A stretch of DNA of 64,000 nt, taken from assembly GCF_001429725.1 (NCBI RefSeq), contig NZ_LMHV01000034.1:187534-251533 (forward strand), in the 5' to 3' direction. How positions within the stretch are numbered: position 1 is the first letter of the stretch; each line of letters opens with the position of its first letter. This stretch comes from Rhizobium sp. Root708 (GTDB lineage: Bacteria; Pseudomonadota; Alphaproteobacteria; Rhizobiales; Rhizobiaceae). A model generated the notes under the pieces. The model had not been told where the DNA came from, made no database searches, and saw only the letters and a list, made by a program, of their open reading frames with translations. The translations under genes and the position numbers were made by a program. This document shows positions 35,010 through 44,154 of this stretch, in pieces.

Positions 35010-36581
35010 CTATTCGAGGAAAGTGATCGGGTTCACCGGCGTCGCATCCTTGCGGACTTCGAAGTGAACCTGCGGCTGCTTGACGTTGCCGCTCATACCG
35101 GAGACAGCAACCGTCTGGCCGCGCTGGATCTTCTGGCCACGCGTCACGCTCAGCGTGTCAGCGTTGCCGTAGACGGTCACGGTACCATCGTCGTGGCGGA
35201 CGAGAACCGTATTGCCGAGTTCCTTGAGGCCATTACCGGCGTAGATGACGACGCCGTTTTCAGCAGCCTTGATTGCCGTCCCCTGCGGTACGGAGATATC
35301 GATACCGTCGTTGCGGCTGCCGTTGACGTTGGCGCCGTAGGCCGCGATGACTGCACCGCGGACGGGCCAGCGGTACTTGCCGATACCGGTTGCTTCCGGA
35401 GCCGCAGACGCGACGTCCTTCTTGGCGGCGTCATCAACCGTCTCGGTTGCCACCGGCGCCTTGTAGGTCGCAGGCTGAGCCTGAGCGGCCGTTGCCGGAG
35501 CCGAAACCGGCTGCGCAGCAACCTTCGGCTCACCCTTGGCGGGGATCGACGCCGTCTTCATCGCGTCCGGAGAACCGTTCGGGATGTTGAGTTCCTGACC
35601 GATGCGGATCGAACCAGCCGACAGATTGTTTGCCGCCTTCAGATCGTCGATGCTCGTGCCAGTCGCCCTGGCGATCTTCGCAAGCGAGTCGCCCGGCTTC
35701 ACGACATAGCTGCCGCCAGCCCCCTTGGGCCCCTTGCCTGCTCCAGCCGGCAGCTTGCCAGCCTGATCGGCACTTGCCATCGACTTGTCCCGTGCCGAAT
35801 TCGCACCTGGAATGACGGCGACGTTCTGGTCCTGTGGCTTGCCCGGCTGCGGCTGCTGGCCGCCCTTCGACAGATCAGCCGCCTGAGCCGACGCCTTGGC
35901 TGCATTGCCGCCGTTGAAGGTCGGAATGAGAATGATCTGGCCGGGCTTTGCAGCAGCGGCCGTCTTCAGGCCGTTGACGCGGAGGATTTCCTTCTCCGGC
36001 ACGCCGTAGCGGTTGGCCAGCGTTGTGACGCTTTCGCCCGGACGGAGCGTGACCGAAGGCGCGTTCGTTGCCGACCAGCCTGAAACCTTCTTCGGGGTCG
36101 AGCCGGTGACGATCGCATCGGCGTCAACCTTCGGCGGAACGAGAACCGGCGCGGACTTCTTTGGCGTTGCTGTCGGGAAAGGCTGAGCAAGAGCAACCTG
36201 CCGCTCGTGGGCAGGAGCCACAGCACCGGGCGCCGAGAGTTCTGAGCGCTGAACAGAGACAGGAGCCGAGGCCATCCGCGCATTGGAGCCGTAAGCCGGC
36301 TGAGCGGGATAAGGCTGGCTCATAGCCTGCGAGCGAGAGTAATCGGGCTGCTGCATGCCGCCGCCCTGCAAGTCGGCCTGCGGCACCGGATCAGCCTGAA
36401 GGCCGCTCATATTCCTGCGAGGAATGGAGTTTGTGGTCATCTGATCCTGGCCGGCGGAGGAGAACAAACCACCAAACCGTGTCACATCGGAACTACACCC
36501 CGTTGCGACACTTGCCAGTAAAGCCGCCATCACCACATTACCGGCAGACTTCCCAAACCTTGACGAAAGACTGAAACGCAT
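35010..36581 (-). CDS. LysM/M23 lipoprotein, NlpD/DipM-like amidase activator
   Basis: The lipoprotein has 523 residues from the ATG at 36581; a GTG at 36593 is possible. The signal ends LLASVATGCSS with lipobox Cys29. A Pro/Ala/Gln-rich linker precedes two LysM repeats (about 173-218, TLRPGESVTTLANRYGV; about 285-330, YVVKPGDSLAKIARATG) and a C-terminal LytM (M23) domain from about 415. The zinc site is degraded: the usual H-x-G-D is NDGID (His replaced by Asn), and the final HxH is QVH. It is thus probably not a hydrolase but an activator of cell-division amidases, like EnvC, NlpD or Caulobacter DipM. The conserved surE-pcm-nlpD order supports this. Confidence 0.9.
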   Translation of the reverse strand: MRFSLSSRFGKSAGNVVMAALLASVATGCSSDVTRFGGLFSSAGQDQMTTNSIPRRNMSGLQADPVPQADLQGGGMQQPDYSRSQAMSQPYPAQPAYGSNARMASAPVSVQRSELSAPGAVAPAHERQVALAQPFPTATPKKSAPVLVPPKVDADAIVTGSTPKKVSGWSATNAPSVTLRPGESVTTLANRYGVPEKEILRVNGLKTAAAAKPGQIILIPTFNGGNAAKASAQAADLSKGGQQPQPGKPQDQNVAVIPGANSARDKSMASADQAGKLPAGAGKGPKGAGGSYVVKPGDSLAKIARATGTSIDDLKAANNLSAGSIRIGQELNIPNGSPDAMKTASIPAKGEPKVAAQPVSAPATAAQAQPATYKAPVATETVDDAAKKDVASAAPEATGIGKYRWPVRGAVIAAYGANVNGSRNDGIDISVPQGTAIKAAENGVVIYAGNGLKELGNTVLVRHDDGTVTVYGNADTLSVTRGQKIQRGQTVAVSGMSGNVKQPQVHFEVRKDATPVNPITFLE

Positions 36582-36715
36582 GACTCGACCCACTGAGAAC
36601 GCAACCTTTTGTGGGTTTATTAAAGCGCGTTAGTATTACCACGTGGTTAAGGCAGCGAAATCAGCGCGATTTTTTTGAGAGATTGCTAACCATAGCCGCC
36701 ACGCGGCGCGTTTGC

Positions 36716-37369
36716 CTAGAGTTGCGAGGCCACCCGCGGGACGATCGGCAGATAGGGAGAATTGAAGAGTTCTTCACGCTCGAAGCGGCTGCCGGTCTTC
36801 GTCAAGCGGACGAGGCGACATTCGCTTTCAGAGATCATCAGAGGGGCGATCATCGATCCGCCGGATACCAACTGATCCGTGTAGAAGCGCGGCATGGAAT
36901 TGAATGCGGCGGTGACGATGATACGATCGAAGGTTCCCTCGCCCTGCAATCCCGCGCTGCCGTCGGCCTGGCGCACGATCACGTTCCGTATGCTCAACGC
37001 TTCCAACCGCTTCTGAGCATTGGTCGTCAGCGTCTTGTAGCGATCGATCGTGAGGACGCGTTCGGCCATGCGAGCGATAACCGCCGTCATGAAGCCGCTG
37101 CCGGTGCCGACTTCGAGCACCCGCTGGCCTGGCTTGATCTTCAGCGAATGCAGAATCTTTACCGCCAGATCCACGCCCTCAAGGAAGGAGCCACACTCAA
37201 TCGGGATGGTCCGGCTGGAATAGGCGTGCTCGGCGAATTGCGGCGGCACGAAAACCGATCTCGGCGTCTGCTCGACAGCGGTCAGCAGATCGATATCCGA
37301 TACGCCCGCTGCCCGCAGGCGCAGAACAAGCGCCGCAAAGCCTTCCTTTTCGACAAGACGTGTCGTCAA
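36716..37369 (-). CDS. pcm: Protein-L-isoaspartate O-methyltransferase
   Basis: It methylates abnormal L-isoaspartyl residues for repair of aged proteins. The product has 217 residues; the start is a TTG at 37369, 6 bp after the surE stop, with GGAG upstream. The SAM loop VLEVGTGSGFMTAVIA and the PCMT motif RTIPIECGSFLEGVD region are present, as is the VTAAFNSMP strand. The length is standard (about 210-220). It is in the usual surE-pcm pair, followed by the NlpD/DipM-like gene. A second, more distant member of this family occurs at 58848. Confidence 0.92.
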   Translation of the reverse strand: MTTRLVEKEGFAALVLRLRAAGVSDIDLLTAVEQTPRSVFVPPQFAEHAYSSRTIPIECGSFLEGVDLAVKILHSLKIKPGQRVLEVGTGSGFMTAVIARMAERVLTIDRYKTLTTNAQKRLEALSIRNVIVRQADGSAGLQGEGTFDRIIVTAAFNSMPRFYTDQLVSGGSMIAPLMISESECRLVRLTKTGSRFEREELFNSPYLPIVPRVASQL

Positions 37370-37375
37370 CGCTAA

Positions 37376-38143
37376 TTACTCCGTACCAGAAAGCGCCCGC
37401 GCCAGGCGGTCCTGTACGGAATAATCGGTCAGATCCAGTTTCAAAGGTGTTACCGAAATCTTGCGATGTTTGAGAGCGTGGATATCCGTGCCTTCGTTAA
37501 AGGCGCCGGCGCGCTCGCCAAACTTCAGCCAATAGTAGGGGAAACCTCGACCATCGGCCCTCGCGTCGACCTGCAGATTGAAGGCCATCTTGCCCTGCGA
37601 GGTGACATCGATACCCTCGACCTCTTCCGGTCGGCAATTGGGAAAATTGAGATTGAGGAACGTCCCGTCCGGCAGGTCGAGCGGTATCAACCTATCGAGA
37701 AGTGCGGGCGCATGTGCCTCGCAGACCTCCCAGGGGACAGTCCGCATGCCGTTCTCGTAGACATAGGCCTGGCTGAGCGCGAACGAACGGATGCCCTGCA
37801 TCGTTCCCTCGATCGCGCCGGCAATGGTGCCGGAATAGGTCACGTCGTCAGCGACATTGGAACCGGAGTTCACGCCCGACAGAACAAGATCGGGCTTGAT
37901 GTCCATCACCTGCTTGATGCCCATGATAACGCAATCGGTCGGCGTGCCCCGCAAGGCGAAGTGCTTATCCGAAATCTTGCGCAGACGCAGAGGCTCCGAC
38001 AGGCTCAGGGAGTGCGCAAGGCCGCTCTGATCCGTTTCGGGCGCGACAATCCAGACGTCGTCGGAGAGTGTTCGCGCAATCCGCTCCAGCGCCGCAAGGC
38101 CTTCTGCATGAATGCCGTCGTCGTTGGTAAGCAGAATGCGCAT
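37376..38143 (-). CDS. surE: 5'-nucleotidase SurE
   Basis: This metal-dependent 5'/3'-nucleotidase and exopolyphosphatase acts in the cytoplasm and is linked to stationary-phase survival. The 255 residues begin MRILLTNDDG, with Asp8-Asp9 as metal ligands. VLSGVNSGSNVADDVTYSGTIAGA provides the conserved SGxNxGxN loop, and LNLNFPNC is the third signature. The next gene downstream is pcm at 6 bp; serS lies 4 bp upstream, so the group serS-surE-pcm is one operon. No unusual residue was seen. Confidence 0.96.
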   Translation of the reverse strand: MRILLTNDDGIHAEGLAALERIARTLSDDVWIVAPETDQSGLAHSLSLSEPLRLRKISDKHFALRGTPTDCVIMGIKQVMDIKPDLVLSGVNSGSNVADDVTYSGTIAGAIEGTMQGIRSFALSQAYVYENGMRTVPWEVCEAHAPALLDRLIPLDLPDGTFLNLNFPNCRPEEVEGIDVTSQGKMAFNLQVDARADGRGFPYYWLKFGERAGAFNEGTDIHALKHRKISVTPLKLDLTDYSVQDRLARALSGTE

Positions 38144-38147
38144 GGTC

Positions 38148-39431
38148 TCAAGCTGCCTTTTCGATCTTCGTCAGGCCGCCCATGTAGGGCACCAGCACGT
38201 CCGGTACGGTCACCGAACCATCCTCGTTCAGGTAGTTTTCCAGAACCGCGATCAGGCAGCGGCCGACGGCGGTGCCGGAACCGTTCAGCGTGTGAACGAA
38301 ACGGTTGGTCTTGTCTTCCTTGCCGCGATAGCGGGTGTTCATGCGGCGCGCCTGGAAATCGCCGCAGACCGAGCAGGACGAGATTTCGCGGTAGGTGTTC
38401 TGGCCGGGCAGCCAGACCTCGAGATCGTAGGTCTTGCGCGAGCCGAAGCCCATGTCGCCGGTGCAGAGCGTCAGCGTGCGGAAATGCAGGCCGAGGCGCT
38501 TCAGCACTTCCTCGGCGCAAGCCGTCATGCGCTCATGCTCGGCGATCGAGCTTTCGGCGTCGGTGATCGAGACCAGCTCGCACTTCCAGAACTGGTGCTG
38601 GCGCAGCATGCCGCGGGTGTCGCGGCCGGCCGAGCCCGCTTCCGAGCGGAAGGACGGGGTAAGTGCGGTGAAGCGCAGCGGCAGCTTGTCGTGCTCGAGG
38701 ATCTGCTCTCGAACCAGATTGGTGAGCGTTACTTCGGCGGTCGGGATCAGCCAGCGGCCGTCCGTCGTGCGAAACATGTCCTCGGCGAATTTCGGCAACT
38801 GGCCCACGCCGAAGACCGCCTCGTCGCGCACCATCAGCGGCGAGCTCACTTCGGTGTATCCGTGCTCGCTGGTGTGCAGGTCGATCATGAACTGGCCGAG
38901 CGCCCGTTCAAGCCTTGCCAACGGGCCGGTCAGGACGGTGAAGCGCGAGCCGGAGAGCTTGGCGGCGGTTTCGAAATCCATGTAGCCGAGGGCTTCGCCG
39001 ATCTCGTAGTGTTCCTTCGGCGTATGGTTCCAACGCGGCTTTTCGCCCGTCACGCGGGTAACGACGTTGTCGGCCTCGTCCTTGCCGACGGGGACGTCCT
39101 CATGAGGGACGTTCGGAATGCGCGAGAGGGCGTCGTTCAGTTCTTCGGAAAACGCGCGATCGTCTTCCTCGGCGGCCGGCAGCAGGACCTTGAGGTCGGC
39201 GACCTCGGCCTTCAGCTTCTCGGCCAGCTCGGTGTTCTTCTGCGCCATGGCAGCACCGATCTCCTTGGAGGCGGCGTTACGGCGGGACAGCATGTCCTGG
39301 ACCTTCTGAACGGCCGTGCGGCGCTTCTCGTCCAGCGCGATCAGGCTTTCGGACAGGGGCTCGGCACCACGCTTGGCAAGGGCCGCGTCGAGGGCTTCGG
39401 GATTCTCACGGATCCATTTGATATCGAGCAT
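38148..39431 (-). CDS. serS: Seryl-tRNA synthetase
   Basis: This class II synthetase has 427 residues. The N-terminal ~105 residues form the long antiparallel coiled coil that grips tRNA-Ser (ALIALDEKRRTAVQKVQDMLSRRN...). Motif 2 (FRSEAGSAGRDTRGMLRQHQFWKCEL) and motif 3 (NGSGTAVGRCLIAVLEN) hold the ATP and serine sites. It is 98 bp downstream of tatC, and surE follows after 4 bp. The length is normal and no T-box-like leader was found. Confidence 0.97.
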   Translation of the reverse strand: MLDIKWIRENPEALDAALAKRGAEPLSESLIALDEKRRTAVQKVQDMLSRRNAASKEIGAAMAQKNTELAEKLKAEVADLKVLLPAAEEDDRAFSEELNDALSRIPNVPHEDVPVGKDEADNVVTRVTGEKPRWNHTPKEHYEIGEALGYMDFETAAKLSGSRFTVLTGPLARLERALGQFMIDLHTSEHGYTEVSSPLMVRDEAVFGVGQLPKFAEDMFRTTDGRWLIPTAEVTLTNLVREQILEHDKLPLRFTALTPSFRSEAGSAGRDTRGMLRQHQFWKCELVSITDAESSIAEHERMTACAEEVLKRLGLHFRTLTLCTGDMGFGSRKTYDLEVWLPGQNTYREISSCSVCGDFQARRMNTRYRGKEDKTNRFVHTLNGSGTAVGRCLIAVLENYLNEDGSVTVPDVLVPYMGGLTKIEKAA

Positions 39432-39529
39432 CGTCGTTCCAGGTCGTTGTAAAAAAGGATGACCCGGCCGAAGCCTGACCGGGCCTCGACCGGATATTGG
39501 AAAGCGCTCATCGAGGAATTGCGGTGACG

Positions 39530-40357
39530 CTAGACGTTGTCCGTCTTGGCAACATCCGACGAATCGTCAGCCTCGGTAGCCGCATCGCGCGCACGCTGGC
39601 GTTCCACGAGTCGCGCCGCGTAGATGGCAATCTCGTAAAGAATGATGGTCGGCAACGCAAGGCCGATCTGGGACATCGGATCGGGCGGCGTCAGCACCGC
39701 GGCGGCGACGAAGGCCATGACGATCGCGAACTTGCGCTTCTCGCGCAGCCAGTCCGAGGTCAGCAGGCCGACGCGGGCAAGCAGCGTGGTGATGACGGGC
39801 AGCTGGAAAACCAGGCCGAAGGAGAACACCAGCGTCATGATGAGGCTGAGATATTCCGAGACCTTCGGCAGGAGCGAGATGGCGACATCGCCCTCGCCCG
39901 GCGCCTGCTGCATGGTCAGGAAGAACCACATGACCATCGGAGTGAAGAAGAAATAGACGAGTGCCGCGCCCATCAGGAACAGGATCGGAGAGGCGATCAG
40001 GAACGGCAGGAAGGCCGAACGTTCGTTCTTGTAGAGGCCGGGGGCCACGAACTTGTAGATCTGCGCGGCGATGATCGGAAAGGCGATCACGAGACCGCCG
40101 AACATCGCCACCTTCACCTGCGTGAAGAAGAACTCCTGCGGGGCCGTGTAGATCAGCTGCGCCTTGGAGACATCGAGATGCGCCCACTGGACGGCCCATT
40201 TGTAGGGGAAGACCAGCGCATTGAAGAGATGCTTGGCAAAAATGAAACAGACGATGAAGGCGGCAAAGAAGGCGCCGATCGACCACATGAGCCGCGTGCG
40301 CAGCTCCATCAGATGTTCGATCAACGGCTGCGGCTTGTCTTCGATCTCACCGCTCAT
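39530..40357 (-). CDS. tatC: Twin-arginine translocase subunit TatC
   Basis: TatC binds twin-arginine signal peptides at the inner membrane. The 275 residues have six TM helices; the N-terminal EHLMELRTRLMWS motif and the first-loop FFTQVKVAMFGG segment are hallmarks. The C-terminal tail (residues ~250-275) is charged and disordered. Its start overlaps the tatB stop by four bases, so translation is coupled. This is the last gene of tatA-tatB-tatC. Confidence 0.97.
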   Translation of the reverse strand: MSGEIEDKPQPLIEHLMELRTRLMWSIGAFFAAFIVCFIFAKHLFNALVFPYKWAVQWAHLDVSKAQLIYTAPQEFFFTQVKVAMFGGLVIAFPIIAAQIYKFVAPGLYKNERSAFLPFLIASPILFLMGAALVYFFFTPMVMWFFLTMQQAPGEGDVAISLLPKVSEYLSLIMTLVFSFGLVFQLPVITTLLARVGLLTSDWLREKRKFAIVMAFVAAAVLTPPDPMSQIGLALPTIILYEIAIYAARLVERQRARDAATEADDSSDVAKTDNV

Positions 40358-41001
40358 GCCTCATCCTTCTTCTTTTTGGCTGTCGCCTTCTTTGGAGCGA
40401 CTGCGGCATCGGTTTCCACGACGGAAGGCTTCTTCGCTGCCGTCTTGGCTGGTGCCCGCTTCTTCGTTCCCCCTGGAGCGACCGCTATGGCAGCAACCGC
40501 GTCAGATTTCTCCGCAGCCTTGGCACGCGGCTTGCGCACGGCTTTCGGCTTTGCGGCCTGAGGCTCGGCGCCCGGCAATGCGGCGGCCGCCATTGGCTGC
40601 GGCGTCGGTTGCGACATTTCTGGCGGCGTGGCCGGCAGGCTTACTGCGGGCTCGGGCGCCGCCATTGCCGTCGCTGGAACTTCCGTCTTGTTGTCGACTG
40701 TGGTCGCCTTCTGGAGGTCGGCCCTGATCTCATTTCCCATCTGCCGAAGAGGGTTCATGGCCTCCCGCAACGAGTTCACGGGATTGAGCTTCTGCGCATC
40801 GCTCAGAGTCTGGCGCACTTCGTCCAGATCGGCCTCGCGCAGCGCTTCATCGAACTGCGCGCGAAAGTCGCCTGCGACCTTTCTTGCACGCTGCGTCATC
40901 TTGCCGAACGCACGAAGCATCGGCGGCAGATCCTTTGGACCAACCACAACAATCAAAACGACCGCGATGACGAGCAGCTCGGTCCAGCCTATATCGAACA
41001 T
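40354..41001 (-). CDS. tatB: Sec-independent translocase subunit TatB
   Basis: The product has 215 residues. An N-terminal TM helix (ELLVIAVVLIVVVGPKDLPPMLRAFGKMT) is followed by an amphipathic helix and a helical region (EALREADLDEVRQTLSDAQ). The glutamate early in the helix and the GPKDLP hinge are typical of TatB. The C-terminal half is an Ala/Pro/Lys-rich tail ending in KKATAKKKK, much longer than the E. coli tail but usual in rhizobia. It lies between tatA (48 bp) and tatC (4-bp overlap). Confidence 0.95.
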   Translation of the reverse strand: MFDIGWTELLVIAVVLIVVVGPKDLPPMLRAFGKMTQRARKVAGDFRAQFDEALREADLDEVRQTLSDAQKLNPVNSLREAMNPLRQMGNEIRADLQKATTVDNKTEVPATAMAAPEPAVSLPATPPEMSQPTPQPMAAAALPGAEPQAAKPKAVRKPRAKAAEKSDAVAAIAVAPGGTKKRAPAKTAAKKPSVVETDAAVAPKKATAKKKKDEA

Positions 41002-41049
41002 TCAAGGCTCCTGGGCGGGAAACGCGGGGGCTGCGTTTGCCCGGACGTG

Positions 41050-41244
41050 TTACTTGGTTTCGTCGGCCTTGTGATCGACGGTCTTGCTCGTGGCTTCGGG
41101 CGCGTCCTCGTCGTTCATGCCCTTCTTGAAACTCTTGATGCCCTTGGCGACGTCACCCATCAATTCCGGGATCTTGCCGCGACCGAACAACAACAGCACG
41201 ATGACCAGAACGATCAACCAGTGCCACATGCTAAAAGAACCCAT
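41050..41244 (-). CDS. tatA: Sec-independent translocase subunit TatA
   Basis: The 64-residue protein has one TM helix (MWHWLIVLVIVLLLFG), the hinge FGRGKIPELMGDVAKGIKSFKKGM and a short acidic tail. TatA oligomers form the transport pore. This size is at the low end of the family but complete. It is the first gene of tatABC; the ScpB gene upstream ends 186 bp away, so the tat operon may have its own promoter. Confidence 0.95.
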   Translation of the reverse strand: MGSFSMWHWLIVLVIVLLLFGRGKIPELMGDVAKGIKSFKKGMNDEDAPEATSKTVDHKADETK

Positions 41245-41430
41245 TACGCTAACTCCCTGTTGCGATGTCAGTCTGATGTAAGAATTCGCGACACCAAATC
41301 CAACATCAAATTCCCCGTAGATCGAAGCTTAATGTCACGGCTTTGCCCTTGGTGACAAGCCGTTTGAACTTCGAAAAATTGTGATCGACATTGTTTTCGC
41401 TACCGATGGCAAAACAAAGACCTGACGCAG

Positions 41431-42153
41431 CTATTCTTCAGGCCCTCCTTTGGGGGCCAGAAGGCCGAGTTCTTCGAGATCCAGCTGCGTGATTGGGTCC
41501 TCATCCTCGGTCAATTCATCGTTCATCGTCGGTGACGGAATGTTGAAGTTCGCCGGAATACGTCCGGACAGTAGACCCGCGCCCTTCAATTCTTCGATAC
41601 CGGGGAGATCGCGCAATTCCTCGAGGCCGAAATGGTCGAGAAAATCCCGCGTCGTACCGAGCGTGACCGGTCGGCCCGGTGTGCGCCGACGCCCGCGAAA
41701 CCGCACCCAGCCGGCCTCCATCAGCACATCCAGCGTACCGCGCGATGTCTGCACGCCTCTGATGTCCTCGATCTCGGCGCGCGTCACCGGCTGGTGATAG
41801 GCGATGATCGCAAGCACTTCGAGTGCTGCGCGCGACAGCTTCTTGGCTTCCGTTTCGTCGCGACGGATGAAGAAGGAGAGGTCCGCCGCGGTCCTGAACG
41901 CCCAGGCGTCGTCGACCTGCACCAGATTGACGCCGCGATGCGCATACTGATCCTTCAGGCGCAGCATGATGGAGTGGACGTCAACCTCGGCCGGCAGCCG
42001 CTCGGAAATGAAAGCCTCGGAGACCGGTTGCGCCGACGCAAAGACAAGCGCTTCCGCGATACGTTCCGCCTCGGCGGCTGTTTCTACTGCGTCCTCCGGC
42101 TGGCGGTCGTCGTCATTGCCGAGGTAATCGTCGTCATGCTGCACTTGGCTCAA
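41431..42153 (-). CDS. scpB: Segregation and condensation protein ScpB
   Basis: ScpB partners ScpA and SMC in the condensin complex that organises chromosome arms. The 240 residues form two winged-helix domains: AEALVFASAQPVSEAFISERLP (first) and RAALEVLAIIAYHQPVTRAEIEDIRGV (second, the family signature). The C-terminal ~60 residues are acidic and likely disordered (DELTEDEDPITQ). The start overlaps the scpA stop by four bases, so the pair is coupled. Confidence 0.95.
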   Translation of the reverse strand: MSQVQHDDDYLGNDDDRQPEDAVETAAEAERIAEALVFASAQPVSEAFISERLPAEVDVHSIMLRLKDQYAHRGVNLVQVDDAWAFRTAADLSFFIRRDETEAKKLSRAALEVLAIIAYHQPVTRAEIEDIRGVQTSRGTLDVLMEAGWVRFRGRRRTPGRPVTLGTTRDFLDHFGLEELRDLPGIEELKGAGLLSGRIPANFNIPSPTMNDELTEDEDPITQLDLEELGLLAPKGGPEE

Positions 42154-43010
42154 GCCTGCTGCTCCTGTTCCACGACATGAAGTGTCGCATGCTTCGGCCC
42201 GCGACGCATGTAAATCGGCTGGAACGCCCCTTCCTGCCGTATCTCGAGCTTGCCTTCACGAACGAGCTCCAGCGAAGCGGCGAAGGCGCTGGCAATCGCC
42301 GTGACGCGATCCTCGGGCGAAGCCATGTAGCGCAGCAGGTGCTGTTCGAGCGACGTCCAATCGACGACCTCGCCGATCAGGCGTGTCAGCAGCTCACGCG
42401 CGTCCGTCAGCGACCAGACATTCCGGCGCTCGATTGTCACCTGGGTTACCGATTGCCGCTGGCGTAGCGTTGCGTAGGCAGTCAGCAACTCGTAGAGACT
42501 TGCGTCATAGGCGGACCGCTGGCGATCCGGGATGTGCTCCGGTGCACCGCGGGCAAAGACATCCCGTCCGAGCCGATTGCGATTGACGAGGCCACTGGCC
42601 GCTTCGCGCATGGCCTCGAGGCGTTTCAGCCGGAATGCCAGCGTCGCTGCCATCTCCTCGCCGGAAGGACCGTCGTCTTTCGCCTGCTGCGGAATGAGGA
42701 GGCGCGATTTGAGGTATGCGAGCCATGCGGCCATGACGAGATAGTCGGCGGCGAGCTCTATCCTGATACGGCGGGCCGACTCGACGAACTGTAGATACTG
42801 CTCAGCAAGGGCAAGCACGGAAATCCGCGACAGATCGACCTTCTGATTGCGGGCAAGATAAAGCAGAAGGTCAAGCGGACCTTCGAAGCCGGCGACGTCG
42901 ATCAACAGCGCCGGATCGGTGCTGGCACGATCGGTCTCGCCATCCTGCCACAGCTTGTCCATCGGTGCGGAGGACTTCTGCCCGCGCTCTGTGTCCCTTG
43001 CCGTGCTCAC
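42150..43010 (-). CDS. scpA: Segregation and condensation protein ScpA
   Basis: This is the kleisin subunit of SMC-ScpAB. The 286 residues carry the N-terminal kleisin helix FEGPLDLLLYLARNQKVDLSRISVLALAEQYLQF and a C-terminal winged helix with TSLEQHLLRYMASPEDRVTAIASAFAASLELVREGKLEIRQ. The first ~30 residues are polar and unconserved. It follows nagZ at 18 bp and overlaps scpB by four bases. Confidence 0.95.
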   Translation of the reverse strand: MSTARDTERGQKSSAPMDKLWQDGETDRASTDPALLIDVAGFEGPLDLLLYLARNQKVDLSRISVLALAEQYLQFVESARRIRIELAADYLVMAAWLAYLKSRLLIPQQAKDDGPSGEEMAATLAFRLKRLEAMREAASGLVNRNRLGRDVFARGAPEHIPDRQRSAYDASLYELLTAYATLRQRQSVTQVTIERRNVWSLTDARELLTRLIGEVVDWTSLEQHLLRYMASPEDRVTAIASAFAASLELVREGKLEIRQEGAFQPIYMRRGPKHATLHVVEQEQQA

Positions 43011-43028
43011 ATCGCGTTCCTTCCGTGG

Positions 43029-44042
43029 TCAGACCGATGCAAACAAAGCATCGAACTCCGCCCGGATCGCTGTCTCGTCCGAGCTATCGGCTTGCGGAAA
43101 GCCAGCTTCCACGCGTCTGGCGCGTTCGAGCGGGCGGCCCTGCAGCGGCGGCACATTGGCAACCACCTGCTGCATCTCATCCATATGCCCGTTGCAATGC
43201 AGCACAATATCGCATCCGCCTGCAATGATATTCGCAGCGCGCTCGCCAATCGTCCCGGCAAGAGCGTTCATCGAGGTATCGTCGGAAAGCAGCAGACCAT
43301 CAAAACCGATCTGCTCGCGGATGATGCCGTCAATGACCTTTCGGGAGGTCGTCGCCGGATTATCCGGATCGATTGCCGAAAAGACGACATGGCAGGTCAT
43401 CGCCATAAGTTCGTCCTTCATCTGGATGAAGGGCGGGAAATCATGCGCTTCCAGTTCGTGGCGGGATACATCGACGACCGGCAGCTCGTGGTGCGAGTCG
43501 GCAAAGCCGCGGCCGTGGCCGGGCATATGCTTCATGACCGGCAGCACGCCGCCGGCCTTCAGGCCTTCCGCAGCCGCCCGGCCCATCGCTGCAACGGTGA
43601 CAGGATCGCCGCCATAGGCACGGTTACCGATCACGTTGCTGCTTCCCTCCACGGGTACGTCGAGAACCGGCAGGCAATCGACGTTGATGCCGAGCTTCGA
43701 AAGGTCGAACGCGTGAAGCCGCGACATCAGCCACGCCGCGCGAAGCCCGGTTGTCTTATCCTGGCGGTAGAGGTCGCCGAGCTGCTGGCCTGAGGGATAG
43801 TGCTGCAGGATCGGTGGCCTGATGCGCTGGACGCGCCCGCCTTCTTGGTCGATGAGCACCGGCGCATGCCAGCCGACGCTGTCGCGCATCTCGGCGACGA
43901 GATCGCTGATCTGCTGCGCTTCGGAGATATTGCGCCCGAAAAGAATGAAGCCCCAAGGGCGCTCGGCCTGATAGAAAGCCTTTTCTTCGGCGGTGAGGGA
44001 GTGGCCGCTAGAGCCCAGGATCATTGCTTTTGATTCGGTCAT
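43029..44042 (-). CDS. nagZ: Beta-N-acetylhexosaminidase NagZ
   Basis: This cytoplasmic GH3 enzyme removes GlcNAc from anhydromuropeptides in cell-wall recycling. The product has 337 residues from the ATG at 44042; an ATG 51 bp upstream is less like the family start. The catalytic loop KHMPGHGRGFADSHHE provides the general-acid His-Asp pair at about Asp182/His184, and the nucleophile is Asp254 in GLLLSDDTSMNAL. DQEGGRVQR at about 65-73 is the N-terminal signature. It precedes scpA by 18 bp and follows the SPOR gene after a terminator. Confidence 0.95.
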   Translation of the reverse strand: MTESKAMILGSSGHSLTAEEKAFYQAERPWGFILFGRNISEAQQISDLVAEMRDSVGWHAPVLIDQEGGRVQRIRPPILQHYPSGQQLGDLYRQDKTTGLRAAWLMSRLHAFDLSKLGINVDCLPVLDVPVEGSSNVIGNRAYGGDPVTVAAMGRAAAEGLKAGGVLPVMKHMPGHGRGFADSHHELPVVDVSRHELEAHDFPPFIQMKDELMAMTCHVVFSAIDPDNPATTSRKVIDGIIREQIGFDGLLLSDDTSMNALAGTIGERAANIIAGGCDIVLHCNGHMDEMQQVVANVPPLQGRPLERARRVEAGFPQADSSDETAIRAEFDALFASV

Positions 44043-44104
44043 ACCCGAATCATAATGGCGGCTGGCGGAATTACGAGCGACGTCAACCGACATTCACATA
44101 ATAA

Positions 44105-44128
44105 AGCGGCGGGATCTCTCCCGCCGCT
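44105..44128 (-). terminator. Intrinsic terminator of the SPOR gene
   Basis: A perfect 10-bp stem (agcggcggga / tcccgccgct) with a 4-nt loop is followed on the minus strand by TTTATTAT. It separates the SPOR gene from nagZ, so the nagZ-scpA-scpB transcript probably begins just after it. Confidence 0.85.
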
Positions 44129-44154
44129 CATCAATCCAAAATGACTGGACCTCG

